Assembly (NCBI RefSeq): GCF_009604425.1
Contig: NZ_WEGI01000006.1
Coordinates: 1 to 64,000, forward strand
DNA: 64,000 bases
Direction: 5' to 3'
DNA from: Nocardia aurantia
GTDB taxonomy: Bacteria > Actinomycetota > Actinomycetes > Mycobacteriales > Mycobacteriaceae
The stretch's first letter is position 1; every line of letters begins with the position of its first letter. The notes under the pieces are model-generated. The model searched no databases. It saw only the letters and a program-made list of their open reading frames with translations, and was not told where the DNA came from. Below, one piece after another: positions 36,501-44,554 of the stretch. The position numbers and the translations under genes are program-made.

Positions 36501-38286
36501 GGTCGACTTCGCCGTCGCGCAGATTCAGCGCCAGCGGTGTACCGGCACCATCGGCGCCGCGACCATATTCGATCGCGAGCCGCGCGCGCTGGCCGGTGCC
36601 GGGCGACAGACGCAGACGGTCCGGCCCACCGACGTCCAACCGCACCGGCTGCGATCCCGCATTCCCGATCGTCAGTGATCGTGTCCCGCCCAGCATCGCG
36701 CCGGACTGGCGGGCCGTCTCGGTCGCTGCCGCTGCGACGGTGAAACCTGCAGGGCCAGTGGTGAAATCGTCGAACACGCGGCTGACGAGCACAGTGCGGT
36801 GCGCACGCAACCCATCCGGTGTCACCGCCACCTTTCCCGCGACATCGAGTGTGAGGGAGTATGTCGTGCCGATTCCGTGAAGGGGGAAGAAGCGGTAATC
36901 GGCTTGGGACGGCACCAGAGTCAGCACATGGGTCGAAGTGCGTGACAGAACCGAGGAATTGCCCAGCAGTGTCGGCGACAGGTCGTCGGACAACGTGCGT
37001 CCGTCGATCGTTACCGGATACCCCCAGACCGTCACTGTGCGGCCCGCGGCCTGCGCGAAGCCGCGGTGGCGTGGCGCGAGTATCGCCCTCCCGTCGCGGG
37101 TGAGACCGATGCGGAAGTCGGCGAGGCCACGTGCCAACAGGTACGCGTAGTCGCCGGGTATCAGGCGGAGGGTGTGAGGTGTCTCGCGGGTGATGATGTG
37201 CCTGGGATCCCCGAGCAGCTCCGCTTGCAGATCGTGCGACAACGCCGTCAGATCGAAGGTCACCGCGTAGCCGCGAATTGTCAATGTGCGGTTGCTGATC
37301 TGTGCGCACCCCGTCAAAGCCGGATCGGAGAGCGCGAGTTGTCCGTCAGCAGTGACGGTCACACGAAAATCCGCTATGCCACGCGCGAGGAGAAACGCGT
37401 AGCTCCCGGGTATCAGGTGGAGGGTGTGGGGTACGTCGCGGGTGATGATGTGCCCCGGATCCCCGAGCAACTCCGCCTGCAGATCGTGCGACAACGCCGT
37501 CAGATCGAAGGTCACCGCATACCCGGTGATCGTCAGTGTCCGGCCCTCGATCCGGGCGCACCCGTTCAACGCCGGAGCGGGTACGGCATGGAGATCGACC
37601 ATCACCAACCGACCGTCGCGAGTCAGGGTTACACAGAAATTCGCTATGCCACGCGCGAGGAGGAACGCATAGCTGCCGGGTATCAGGTGGAGGGTGTGGG
37701 GTACGTCGCGGGTGATGATGTGCCCGGGATCCCCGAGCAACTCCGCCTGCAGATCGTGCGACAACGCCGTCAGATCGAAGGTCACCGCATACCCGGTGAT
37801 CGTCAGTGTCCGGCCCTCGATCCGGGCGCACCCGTTCAACGCCGGATCGGAGAATCCGAGCGTCCCATCGGCTTTCACCACAAAGGAGAAATCGGCCAGG
37901 CCACGGGCCAGCAAATAGCGGTAGGTGCCAGGAACCAGACGCAGGACGTGAGGCCCACTACGGGTCAGCGGGCCGGGGTTGCCGGTGATCCTCGGTGCGA
38001 GGTCGTGGGAGAGGCCGGTCAGATTCACCGTCACCGGGAAACCCGTCACGGTCAAGACGTCGGTTCCGCGGCCCGTCAGGAACTGATCGTTGGCCGCACT
38101 GTATTCGATGAGCCCGGCCACGGTGATCTCGAACGCGAAGCCCGGTCCGCTCTGATCGAACCTGTAGTGGCCCGGTTCCAATGACACCGTCACGCCGGCG
38201 CCACCATCCACAGGGTCGTCGATGTGTCCTGGTATGAGGAATTTCGGGTAGGCGAGCGTACCAGTGTCGATACGAACATGTGCCAT
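33508..38286 (-). CDS. giant galactose-oxidase-like copper radical oxidase with N-terminal repeats and C-terminal lectin-like propeller
   Basis: This encodes 1592 residues from the ATG at 38286 (GGAGG 7 bases upstream). Residues 1-500: tandem repeats of about 90 residues (VTFDLTALSHDLQAELLGD, TPHTLxLIPGxYAxLLARG). About 650-1110: Kelch-type catalytic propeller carrying the galactose/glyoxal oxidase set: Cys in DLFCCGH (about 762) and Tyr in GRWYPT (about 843), which form the thioether cofactor; axial Tyr and His in RGYHSVVLLMPDGR (about 1080); His in THAFNSDQR (about 1200). About 1130-1260: DUF1929-like domain. About 1270-1592: six repeats with LEVVARxGxxLVHFxR, like fungal-lectin propellers. 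No signal peptide is visible, which is odd for this normally secreted family. It follows the split amine-oxidase-like genes after 230 bases. Confidence 0.85.
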   Translation of the reverse strand: MAHVRIDTGTLAYPKFLIPGHIDDPVDGGAGVTVSLEPGHYRFDQSGPGFAFEITVAGLIEYSAANDQFLTGRGTDVLTVTGFPVTVNLTGLSHDLAPRITGNPGPLTRSGPHVLRLVPGTYRYLLARGLADFSFVVKADGTLGFSDPALNGCARIEGRTLTITGYAVTFDLTALSHDLQAELLGDPGHIITRDVPHTLHLIPGSYAFLLARGIANFCVTLTRDGRLVMVDLHAVPAPALNGCARIEGRTLTITGYAVTFDLTALSHDLQAELLGDPGHIITRDVPHTLHLIPGSYAFLLARGIADFRVTVTADGQLALSDPALTGCAQISNRTLTIRGYAVTFDLTALSHDLQAELLGDPRHIITRETPHTLRLIPGDYAYLLARGLADFRIGLTRDGRAILAPRHRGFAQAAGRTVTVWGYPVTIDGRTLSDDLSPTLLGNSSVLSRTSTHVLTLVPSQADYRFFPLHGIGTTYSLTLDVAGKVAVTPDGLRAHRTVLVSRVFDDFTTGPAGFTVAAAATETARQSGAMLGGTRSLTIGNAGSQPVRLDVGGPDRLRLSPGTGQRARLAIEYGRGADGAGTPLALNLRDGEVDRLRITVPHLDGDAAELTLTVVTAGGQASASTTVDAGYTDLPFADLRGPAAADLTDVQGIVFEFHVGGPLTVDRIETAGPPRLSQLMLWRSAPAGDTKMILAVHAALLHTNEILLFGGDEHDPGRHFLGNHAHPTSIDTTRIYDCATGALRIVDSPPMQSDGPAPDLFCCGHAFLSNGHLLVAGGTETWKAPQPGDPAGAGGHHMAGHFTGLRYTWDFDPDPPDGRGHWTRTADMSLLVRGDGTQVTGRWYPTLVTLSDGSLLALSGHVAASPMSNPTPTVHTNTVVEVFTGEAWRARGELPLPLQNTIELSYYPRLFLLPNGEVFSVSAMRTETPVPGQNPMRCQAWRPNPPGWRDVAPRPPEDHSDEKNLHSYEGYNRTAVLLPLVPPAYKPQILICGGFHPHLIEPLSAGPEWRPTSARQPVGTTIAPARFDATAVILPTKEVLLSGGFNPATGSVMVSEVFDPATRSWSTLPDGGTASVPRGYHSVVLLMPDGRVFTAGTSKGADWSYHTSSNYLDDLGNPKLPPPNELPHNAADPDPAHPGQTIDNRELVIEIYEPPYFSRPDRPLITSAPETITYDTAFAVKTPDSDRIRDIALLRAGSTTHAFNSDQRYVGLRFTRGNGELRVSAPRNGNLAPPGWYLLFVVAEADGQPVPSIGRFIHLPMRTGVRGVPALIQSTFGQDGGFPGLGRGEFDFLTPFAAGGLDRWSLDNNGSFFWAFGEPFGQDSGIADAVTMIQSRFVPGDFGHGNFEAVARFGDGLVHFTRDHFTTPFTWRGPIHIARSGVRGTPALIESSFGQTPVQPGNLELVAPMADGGLAHFWRGGAETEWLGTTTRFGGTDPVEAVSMIQSNFFAGNLEVVARIGEKLVHFSRGGPGTTWHGPTTILDGGASGNPVLIQGNFGQRGNFELVTPMADKGLAHLSRDNDNPALPWSALTRFGTDLGHIDAVTMIQSNFLVPQNLEVIARVGNQLYGFTRDAGPAFHWHSAQVPGYRD
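37409..37844 (-). repeat. 270-bp tandem repeats inside the copper oxidase gene
   Basis: The stretches 37409-37574 and 37679-37844 are offset by exactly 270 bases and differ at about one position in 166; a third, more diverged copy covers about 37170-37300. The repeats encode the 90-residue module with LTITGYAVTFDLTALSHDL. Near-identity at synonymous sites means recent duplication or ongoing gene conversion. Confidence 0.85.
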
Positions 38287-38516
38287 CGAGCAGCCTCCAC
38301 TGCAATCACGGAAAGCGGGTAGCTTCGCAAAGAAACTATGTCTCCACGGACTGCTCGCGTTCTGCCTCACTCCCGGTCAGTCGCCAGAATGTACCCTCGA
38401 ATACAAGCTTCGTTCGCCTCGGTCGTCATCTCTGCCTGCCTCTGGTGAGCCTCGGAAGGGCTGGCTGCCCCACAATGGGCGGGAATCGCCGCGCACCCTC
38501 GCGAACTGTCAGAGAC

Positions 38517-39356
38517 CTAATACCGGATCGGCCAGAGATCTGGCCCGCACGCATGGTACTCGTCGCCGCTGTCACTACCCGAGTGCTTGAGGTGTGCGAT
38601 ATACCAAGCCACAACGTCTTGTCCGTCGACGTTCTCGTGGTTTATGTGCTTCCAGAGTTCGGGGTCGTGGGGTGTTCCCAGACGGCCCTTCAAGTCCTCG
38701 TCAGCACGGAACCGAACGACAGCGAAGCTGTGCGGGGAGATGTAGTCGGGTGCTCCATCAGAAGGCCCGCTGACGAGCTTGTAGCCGCGGTTTGTTTGCT
38801 TGTTCAGTACTGCATACGTGCCGTCGCCGACACCATCGGTGTCCTGCTCGATGGTCAACGGCTTCCAGCCCTTCCCATATCCCCAATCTGTTGCGACGTA
38901 GGTATGTTGCAGCGCAAGGTTGTTGGCTACTCCATCGACATCGAAGTCGAGCCGCCAATACACATTGTGCTGGTGGCTACTCGGGTAGAAGATACCCCTA
39001 CTCAGCAAACGCGGCTGAATTAGACCATCGTTCCAGAATATCCATCTCTCAATGATGCGGTACGCGGAGATTCGATGGTAGCACTCTACCGCGATGAAAC
39101 GAAATCCCGAGCCACTGCCCTCATGTACCAGAACGGGATTCGGCGCATTTCCGGTACTCAATTGATCCTTGAAAGGGCCGGCTCCGTGGTCATACCGAAC
39201 GAGGATCATCGGCAGGCTGCCCTTGTGGAGCACCTTCCTGCCCTTGAAGAAGGCATTCCGAAACACGAGACCTTCCGTATCGCCGTCTAGCATCTGCCAA
39301 TTGAACGACCACACCGGCGACTCGGGAGGCCATGTCACCTGCCCGGAAACGCTCAT
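38517..39356 (-). CDS. copper amine oxidase C-terminal-like protein (split gene, part 2)
   Basis: This encodes 279 residues. GLVFRNAFFKGRKVLHKGSL with MILVRYDHG is the entry to the catalytic domain of copper amine oxidases. HQHNVYWRLDFDVDG (HQH at 128-130) supplies two copper ligands, and WYIAHLKHSG (His255/His258) a candidate third. The topaquinone site, normally Asn-Tyr-Asp/Glu, reads SAYRI with Tyr99, so the Tyr is kept but its neighbours are changed. About 140 residues of the usual domain are missing. The ATG overlaps the upstream gene's stop by 4 bases, so the two halves are co-translated and probably assemble. Activity is uncertain. Confidence 0.75.
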   Translation of the reverse strand: MSVSGQVTWPPESPVWSFNWQMLDGDTEGLVFRNAFFKGRKVLHKGSLPMILVRYDHGAGPFKDQLSTGNAPNPVLVHEGSGSGFRFIAVECYHRISAYRIIERWIFWNDGLIQPRLLSRGIFYPSSHQHNVYWRLDFDVDGVANNLALQHTYVATDWGYGKGWKPLTIEQDTDGVGDGTYAVLNKQTNRGYKLVSGPSDGAPDYISPHSFAVVRFRADEDLKGRLGTPHDPELWKHINHENVDGQDVVAWYIAHLKHSGSDSGDEYHACGPDLWPIRY

Positions 39357-40015
39357 GACAACTCCTCCTGCGGCAAGAGGCCGATCCCAACAATGCATTG
39401 AGCACTGAGGTCCACAATGGCAAAGGCGCTCGGGCAGCGCCGGTTCGTGAGAGTGAACCGAAGGTCGACGAGACGGTGACCGTACTGTGGACTTCGGAAA
39501 TTGACGTCCTCGACCACCAGCCCCAGTCCAGTATCGATATCGATGCCGGAGCGGGACAGTCGGCCGTCGTCCCGGGTAATGTCCAAAGCTCGACTTTGTT
39601 CGGCGGAGGAGAGAGCTGGTTGGTATCGCTTCATGCTCACCTCCCGCACCTCTGGCGCCCGGAGATCGACTGTGGCCTCGATGACGGTATCGTCGGTGTA
39701 ATTGTAGACAATCACCAAGGGAAGTTCGGTCTCGCGATCCACAGTCCGCGATCCCACCGCCAGTACTTCGTAGCGCTGTCCTTCCAATGCCGTACGCACA
39801 TTGTCGGAAGCGAGCGCCAATTCCCGAGCCTCATGCACGTCCTGGTCGGTGATCGTGGGCTCCAGATACTCGAAATCGACGGGGATGGTTTCCGTAATGG
39901 TCAGGTACCGGCCCCAGTCTTCAGCATCGACAAAACGAGGATCGATAAACGGATCCAGATGCACGACTCGCGATATATCGAGACCAGGAGGTGGGAGTTT
40001 GAATTCGTCAGGCAC
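39353..40015 (-). CDS. copper amine oxidase N-domain-like protein (split gene, part 1)
   Basis: This encodes 220 residues from a GTG at 40015 with GGAG upstream. TDQDVHEARELALASDNVR, RYEVLAVGSRTV, ELPLVIVYNYTDDTVIEATV and GLVVEDVNFRSPQYGHRLVD, then FAIVDLSAQ, match the N2/N3 region of copper amine oxidases and continue into the next gene. No signal peptide. The two genes plus the copper radical oxidase form one minus-strand set. A single fused gene is the usual state, so the split or the reduced length is notable. Confidence 0.7.
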   Translation of the reverse strand: MPDEFKLPPPGLDISRVVHLDPFIDPRFVDAEDWGRYLTITETIPVDFEYLEPTITDQDVHEARELALASDNVRTALEGQRYEVLAVGSRTVDRETELPLVIVYNYTDDTVIEATVDLRAPEVREVSMKRYQPALSSAEQSRALDITRDDGRLSRSGIDIDTGLGLVVEDVNFRSPQYGHRLVDLRFTLTNRRCPSAFAIVDLSAQCIVGIGLLPQEELS

Positions 40016-40364
40016 GGCGCTGTCTCCGTTCCGCAGTATTCGACTGCACACGGTCACGCAACACAATTATCCGCGACGAGGCCGGTTCGGGATACCACGC
40101 GCGTACGACCCAATCGCCAGCCGTGTGCGAGCCGATCTGACATGTATTGGCGCGTAGCTCATCGAACTGTGGCCGTAAAATTGAGCGGCGGCGCAGTTTG
40201 TAGGGCATCGAGCTGTCGGTTGGGGAATGAATGTGGGTCCGACTGCCGCGATGTCGCCTCGATAGTCCTTGTAACTGCAGCTGCTATATAAGTCTGGTGT
40301 TGGTTGAGGCCCAGTGTCAAGAGATACCAGGATTTGCCGGCGGCCGTTACGAGGTCAGGTCCGC
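40016..40364. other. upstream region of the copper-oxidase set
   Basis: About 350 bases, relatively AT-rich near 40050-40075 and 40285-40300, presumably carrying the promoter of the minus-strand operon. No clear -10/-35 pair or operator could be fixed. The right part runs into the transposase remnant. Confidence 0.3.
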
Positions 40365-40830
40365 AGGGGATGCAGCGGTTGCTGAGCAGGGCGGACCGGG
40401 ATATCGACGGGGTGCGTGATTACGTGGACGAGCATCTCGGAGATCCTGGTGCGGCGGTGGCCGCCGACGAAACCGGTTTCCTGAAAGAAGGGCCTCAAAT
40501 CCGCTGGGGTGCAACGGCAGTACTCCGGCACTGCGGGGCGGACGGAGAACGCCGGATCGGGGTGTTTCTGGCGTATGCGTCGCCGCGCGGGCACGCGCTG
40601 ATCGACCGGGAACTGCATCTTCGGCGAATCGTGGACCGGGGACCGGGAACGCTGCCGCGAAGCCGGGATCCCCGGCGAGGTTGCTTTCGCCACCAAGCCC
40701 CGGCAGGTGATCGCCATGCTGGAGCGGGTGCCGGCCGCGGGAGTGCCGTTCGCGTGGTTCACCGCCGACCATCTCACCTACCGCCGCTCCTGGTGCCGAT
40801 ACAGCACGACGAGCCACCGAGCGGCCTTGA
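40365..40830 (+). pseudogene. IS701-family-like transposase remnant with several frameshifts
   Basis: Reading across three frames gives [99 protein letters not shown] and LERVPAAGVPFAWFTAD. This is the central DDE domain of IS701-type transposases. Shifts fall near 40490, 40560 and 40630. Both ends are missing. Confidence 0.75.
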
Positions 40831-40894
40831 CCGCGGCACATCGAGCAGCAGCATGTACAGCGACCTCGACTACCGCGACTGACCGCCGGGTCTC

Positions 40895-40916
40895 GGCGTG
40901 GCGAGTGCGCCACGCC
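40895..40916. terminator. 9-bp GC-rich hairpin
   Basis: GGCGTGGCG and CGCCACGCC form a perfect 9-bp stem with an AGTG loop, after the transposase remnant and 85 bases before the propeller gene. It may insulate that gene from upstream transcription. Confidence 0.5.
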
Positions 40917-41000
40917 GTGGCCTGGCGAGCGGGTATTGCAGGCGGCACGACAGCGGTGGACCGTTGAACGGCACGCAGAAATACGCCAGGGGGAGTAACG

Positions 41001-41957
41001 ATGCCGATTCCACCGATGTTGCCGATACTCCACACCCACGTACCGGCGATGGTGTGGCTGGAGGACGGTGACGACAATTTCGTTCGATGGTCGGAGTCGA
41101 CGCAGGCGATCGGCACGGTTCTACGCTGGCCCGAGGCCCAGCTGCTCGACGACCGGCGCGCCGGGGACACCCCGTCGATCACGGGCCGGGGCTCCGGCGC
41201 GGTCATGGTGTGGCGCGGCGGCGATCCGGACCGCCGGCTGTGGTGGTCACGGCTGTCCGGAAGTTCATCGACCGCGGGTGGCCCGGTATGGTCCCCCCAG
41301 CAACCGGTACGATCGGCGCCGCCGGGCGGGTTCCCGCCGGAACTCATCGTGACCGCCTCACCACCGGCTGTCGGCCGTTTCGGTGACCGGGTGTTCCTCG
41401 CGTGGATGGACCCACGGGACAATCCGCCACAGCACCTGTGCCTGGCCGAACTCCAAGGCGATCAATGGGGACCGACCATCCGGCTCGCCGGAGCCATCAC
41501 CCAGAACGCCGTCGCCTTCGGCGAACACAGCGGGCTGCTGCACATGACACTGCGCGGCTACGGACCCCATGACACCTACATCGACTGGTACACCTTCAAC
41601 GGGGAGTCCTGGCACTACCGCGGGAAACAGAACCAGTTCGCCGCGTCGTCGGGCCCGGCGCTGGCCTCCGACGGCGCGACCCTGCACATGGCCTGGCGGC
41701 GTGCCGGTGACGACCATCTCGGGTGGTCCACGTTCAACGGTGAGACCTGGAGTCCGGAAATCGTGCTGACCGACCGTCGCAGCGCCGCTGCTCCCGCACT
41801 GGCACAGACGGATTCGGGCAAGGTGGCCATGGTGTGGGCCGGCGCAACCGGTGACAACCGATTGTGGTGGTCGGTCTTCGACGGCAACCACTGGAGCGAG
41901 CAGCAACCATTCCCCGATCGATGGTCCAACCGAGGCCACCCGGCTGCCCTCGCGTAA
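41001..41957 (+). CDS. small beta-propeller (PLL/BNR-like) protein
   Basis: This encodes 318 residues built from about six repeats of 45-50 residues with RLWWSRLSG, YIDWYTFNGESWHYRG, HLGWSTFNGETWSPE and RLWWSVFDGNHWSEQQ, each preceded by an AMVW or LHMAW strand. This is the pattern of PLL-like lectin or sialidase-type propellers. No signal peptide or transmembrane segment. AGGGGGAG lies upstream of the start at 41001. Its repeat style resembles the C-terminal propeller of the nearby copper oxidase, suggesting a common carbohydrate or surface-binding theme, although the strand is opposite. Confidence 0.7.
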   Translation: MPIPPMLPILHTHVPAMVWLEDGDDNFVRWSESTQAIGTVLRWPEAQLLDDRRAGDTPSITGRGSGAVMVWRGGDPDRRLWWSRLSGSSSTAGGPVWSPQQPVRSAPPGGFPPELIVTASPPAVGRFGDRVFLAWMDPRDNPPQHLCLAELQGDQWGPTIRLAGAITQNAVAFGEHSGLLHMTLRGYGPHDTYIDWYTFNGESWHYRGKQNQFAASSGPALASDGATLHMAWRRAGDDHLGWSTFNGETWSPEIVLTDRRSAAAPALAQTDSGKVAMVWAGATGDNRLWWSVFDGNHWSEQQPFPDRWSNRGHPAALA

Positions 41958-42247
41958 ATGCAACGGACTGCTCGGTGGGTTGACCATCGAATCCGTTGAT
42001 CCGGTTTGCCTCCTCGGCGCCACCGCTGCTCGCAGCAACCGGACTGATCCTGGCCGGGATCAAGTCCTACCACCAGTCTCGAGTAGCCGCATACCGAGCG
42101 AGCGACGGAGCAGACACCGGGACCACCGACATGTCCAACAAGAATCCTCGGCCACCCCCAGTGCCATCCTCATGCAGCCCCGGCGGGCGTACCGGCCCGG
42201 ACCAGCACATACATGCAGGTGGCAGCGGTCACCACTGTCCACCGGCA

Positions 42248-43483
42248 TCAGCGAATCGGACGGCGGGTACCGGCCGGCGCACTGCGGCACAACTGGTCGT
42301 CGACGACGTCGGCCCATGAGGTCGTGTCGCGGATCAGGGACCGCCAGGCGCGCAGCGTCTTCGGCGGCATTCCGACTGCGAGCACTCCGGCCAGCCGGTC
42401 GCCCGTGCGGTAGGCGATCAGGAACCTGCCTTCGTCGAGGCCGCCCTCGAGGACGGCGGCTTCGTCGTGGTCGCGCAGGTACCCGTACGCCTGGATCTTC
42501 ATGCCGTACTGGTCGGACCAGAAATACGGTGTCGGCGCGAACGTCCTGCGCTTGTCCGGGTGCAGCAGGTTGTGGGCGACGGCCAGGCCGTGCTCGGCGG
42601 CGTTGGTGCGGTGCTCGATGCGCATCGCCGTGCCGAACAACGGGTTGTGCCAGCGGGCGACGTCGCCGACGGCGTACACGTCCGAAGCCGTGGCACTGTA
42701 TTCGTCGCACTCCACCCCGTCGGCGAGTTCGAGCCCGCTGCCGGCCAGCCATTCGGTGTTCGGTATCGAACCGATCGCGATCAGTACCTCGTCGGCGGGC
42801 ACGACGGTGCCGTCCGTCAGTGCCACACCGGTCACGCGGCCGTCGGCGGCGGTGACCGAAGCGACCGCCACCCCCGTGCGGAGGTCGACACCACGCGCGC
42901 GATGGCAGCGGGCGAGGAATTGCCCGACCTCCTCGCCGACCGCGTGCGCCAGTGGCAGCGTCGCGGACTCCAGCATCGTCACCGAACATCCGAGTCCTAC
43001 TGCGGCGGCGGCGATCTCGGCGCCGAGGAAACCCGCGCCGATGATCACCAGTCGCCGCCCCGGCTTCAATCCGGCCCGCAGCGCGGTCACGTCCTCGAAG
43101 GTGCGCATCGTGTGCACACCAGCTGGTCCCTCGGTTCCCGGAAGCCGTCGCGGCCGGACTCCGGTCGCGATCACCAAGCGGTCGTAGGGCACCGTCGTGC
43201 CGTCGGCCATCAGCACCAGGTGATTGCGCGGAAGTAGCCCCGTCGCCGGTGTGCCCAATCGCAGGTCCAGGTCGAGCGCGTCCAGCTCGTGCCGCTGCCG
43301 CAGCAACAATCGTTCGAGGTCCCAGTCGCCGAGCAGGCACTGCTTCGACAAGGGCGGGCGATCGTAGGGCAGGTGCGGCTCGTCGCCGATCACGGTCAGC
43401 ACTCCGGCGTAGCCACCGCGCCGCAGCGCCTCCGCGGTGGCCAGGCCGGCCGCGGAAGCGCCGACGATGACGATCCGATTCAC
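42248..43483 (-). CDS. ferredoxin reductase (FAD/NAD, rubredoxin-reductase type)
   Basis: This encodes 411 residues from a GTG at 43483. Two dinucleotide folds are visible: IVIVGASAAGLATAEALRRG near the N-terminus (FAD) and LVIIGAGFLGAEIAAAAVGL (NAD). A DVYAVGD motif binds the FAD ribityl chain, and a C-terminal reductase domain starts near WSDQYGMKIQAYG. The start overlaps the ferredoxin stop (GTGA). It transfers electrons from NADH to the ferredoxin for the divergent P450. Confidence 0.9.
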   Translation of the reverse strand: MNRIVIVGASAAGLATAEALRRGGYAGVLTVIGDEPHLPYDRPPLSKQCLLGDWDLERLLLRQRHELDALDLDLRLGTPATGLLPRNHLVLMADGTTVPYDRLVIATGVRPRRLPGTEGPAGVHTMRTFEDVTALRAGLKPGRRLVIIGAGFLGAEIAAAAVGLGCSVTMLESATLPLAHAVGEEVGQFLARCHRARGVDLRTGVAVASVTAADGRVTGVALTDGTVVPADEVLIAIGSIPNTEWLAGSGLELADGVECDEYSATASDVYAVGDVARWHNPLFGTAMRIEHRTNAAEHGLAVAHNLLHPDKRRTFAPTPYFWSDQYGMKIQAYGYLRDHDEAAVLEGGLDEGRFLIAYRTGDRLAGVLAVGMPPKTLRAWRSLIRDTTSWADVVDDQLCRSAPAGTRRPIR

Positions 43484-43677
43484 AACTCCGCCAAGTGGAT
43501 TGCGGCGGCGGGGCAGGCGATGGCCGAGTCGCGCACGCCGTCGTGCAGTTCCGGTGCAGGACTGTCGGTCAGCAGAACCACCATGCCGTCCTCGTCGCGC
43601 TGATCGAAGACCTCCGGCGCCAGCAGCACACACTGCCCGGACGCGATGCACTTGGGGACGTCGACACTCACCTTCAT
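43480..43677 (-). CDS. P450-type 3Fe-4S ferredoxin
   Basis: This encodes 65 residues: MKVSVDVPKCIASGQCVLLA, then DSAIACPAAAIHL. Cysteines in CIASGQC and a final CP fit the three-cysteine pattern (Cys-x5-Cys...Cys-Pro) of ferredoxins serving bacterial CYPs, with Gly/Ser in the variable fourth position. It is co-translated with the reductase gene and diverges from the TetR-P450 side. Confidence 0.9.
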   Translation of the reverse strand: MKVSVDVPKCIASGQCVLLAPEVFDQRDEDGMVVLLTDSPAPELHDGVRDSAIACPAAAIHLAEL

Positions 43678-43762
43678 CTGGAATCTCCTCGTTCGAATCG
43701 GACGCAGCTTCGTCCACCGAAACCATTGGCAAGACGTGCGCCTTACGAGTACCGTACATCAC

Positions 43763-43780
43763 AAGACAGACATCTGACTT
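43763..43780. promoter_or_regulatory. candidate TetR operator
   Basis: AAGACAGACATCTGACTT is an 18-bp palindrome of 8-bp arms (one mismatch) around CA. It lies in the 127-base divergent spacer between the ferredoxin and tetR starts, next to an AT-rich CTTATAAAATTG segment. Confidence 0.45.
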
Positions 43781-43804
43781 ATAAAATTGCGAGGAGGTGG
43801 CGGG

Positions 43805-44542
43805 GTGCCGGACGCCGAACCCGACAAGATGTTCCCCATGTCCAGTACCTCGCCCGACTCATCGTCTTCCCCCGACCGGCCCGTGTCCCGCAAGGAACAG
43901 CGCGAGGCCACCCGCCGGCTGCTGCTCCGTACCGCGGAGCGACTGTTCGCCGAACGGGGCCTGTCCCAGGTATCCATGCGGCAGCTTGTGGAAGCCGCTG
44001 GGCAGGGCAACAATTCGGCCGTCAAGTACCACGTGGGCACCCGTGACGACCTGATCCGGGAGATCATCCGGACTCACATCGAACCCATCCTCCGCCGGAC
44101 GGAGGAGCGCGTGACGCAGGTGCGCGACTCCGATGACCCGCGTGACCACGTGGCCAGCCTGGTGCTGCCGTATACCGAACACCTGGCCGGTCTGGGCGCC
44201 CCCAGCTGGTTCGCCCGGTTCAACGCTCAGGTCGCTGTCGACCCGGCCTTCGGGGAAGAACTGCGGTCCCTGGGGTTTCCGCGGATCCCGATATATCAGG
44301 AAGGCGCCGCCGCGTTCTGGCGTGGTTCGCCCGATCTGCCACCGGCGGAGTTCGCGTTGCGCCGCCAGGCGATGCGGACCGTGGTCATCCACACCTGCGC
44401 CGACCACGAGCGCCTCGCCGCGACCGCGGGCGAGCCCGGCGACTGGGACATGGTCGGCGAGGCACTCACCGACGCGATCACCGGACTGCTGGTCGCCCCC
44501 CGCCGGCCGCCGAAACCCGCACCGCGAAAACATCATCGATGA
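43805..44542 (+). CDS. TetR-family regulator of the P450/molybdenum-hydroxylase set
   Basis: This encodes 245 residues from a GTG at 43805 with GGAGGT 6 bases upstream; ATGs at 43829 and 43838 are alternatives. HTH region: LLRTAERLFAERGLSQVSMR, QLVEAAGQGNNSAVKYHVGT and RDDLIREIIRTH. The C-terminal ligand domain is about 170 residues. It precedes the P450 gene by 12 bases, so it is probably autoregulated with it. Confidence 0.87.
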   Translation: MPDAEPDKMFPMSSTSPDSSSSPDRPVSRKEQREATRRLLLRTAERLFAERGLSQVSMRQLVEAAGQGNNSAVKYHVGTRDDLIREIIRTHIEPILRRTEERVTQVRDSDDPRDHVASLVLPYTEHLAGLGAPSWFARFNAQVAVDPAFGEELRSLGFPRIPIYQEGAAAFWRGSPDLPPAEFALRRQAMRTVVIHTCADHERLAATAGEPGDWDMVGEALTDAITGLLVAPRRPPKPAPRKHHR

Positions 44543-44554
44543 AGGGAACAGCCC

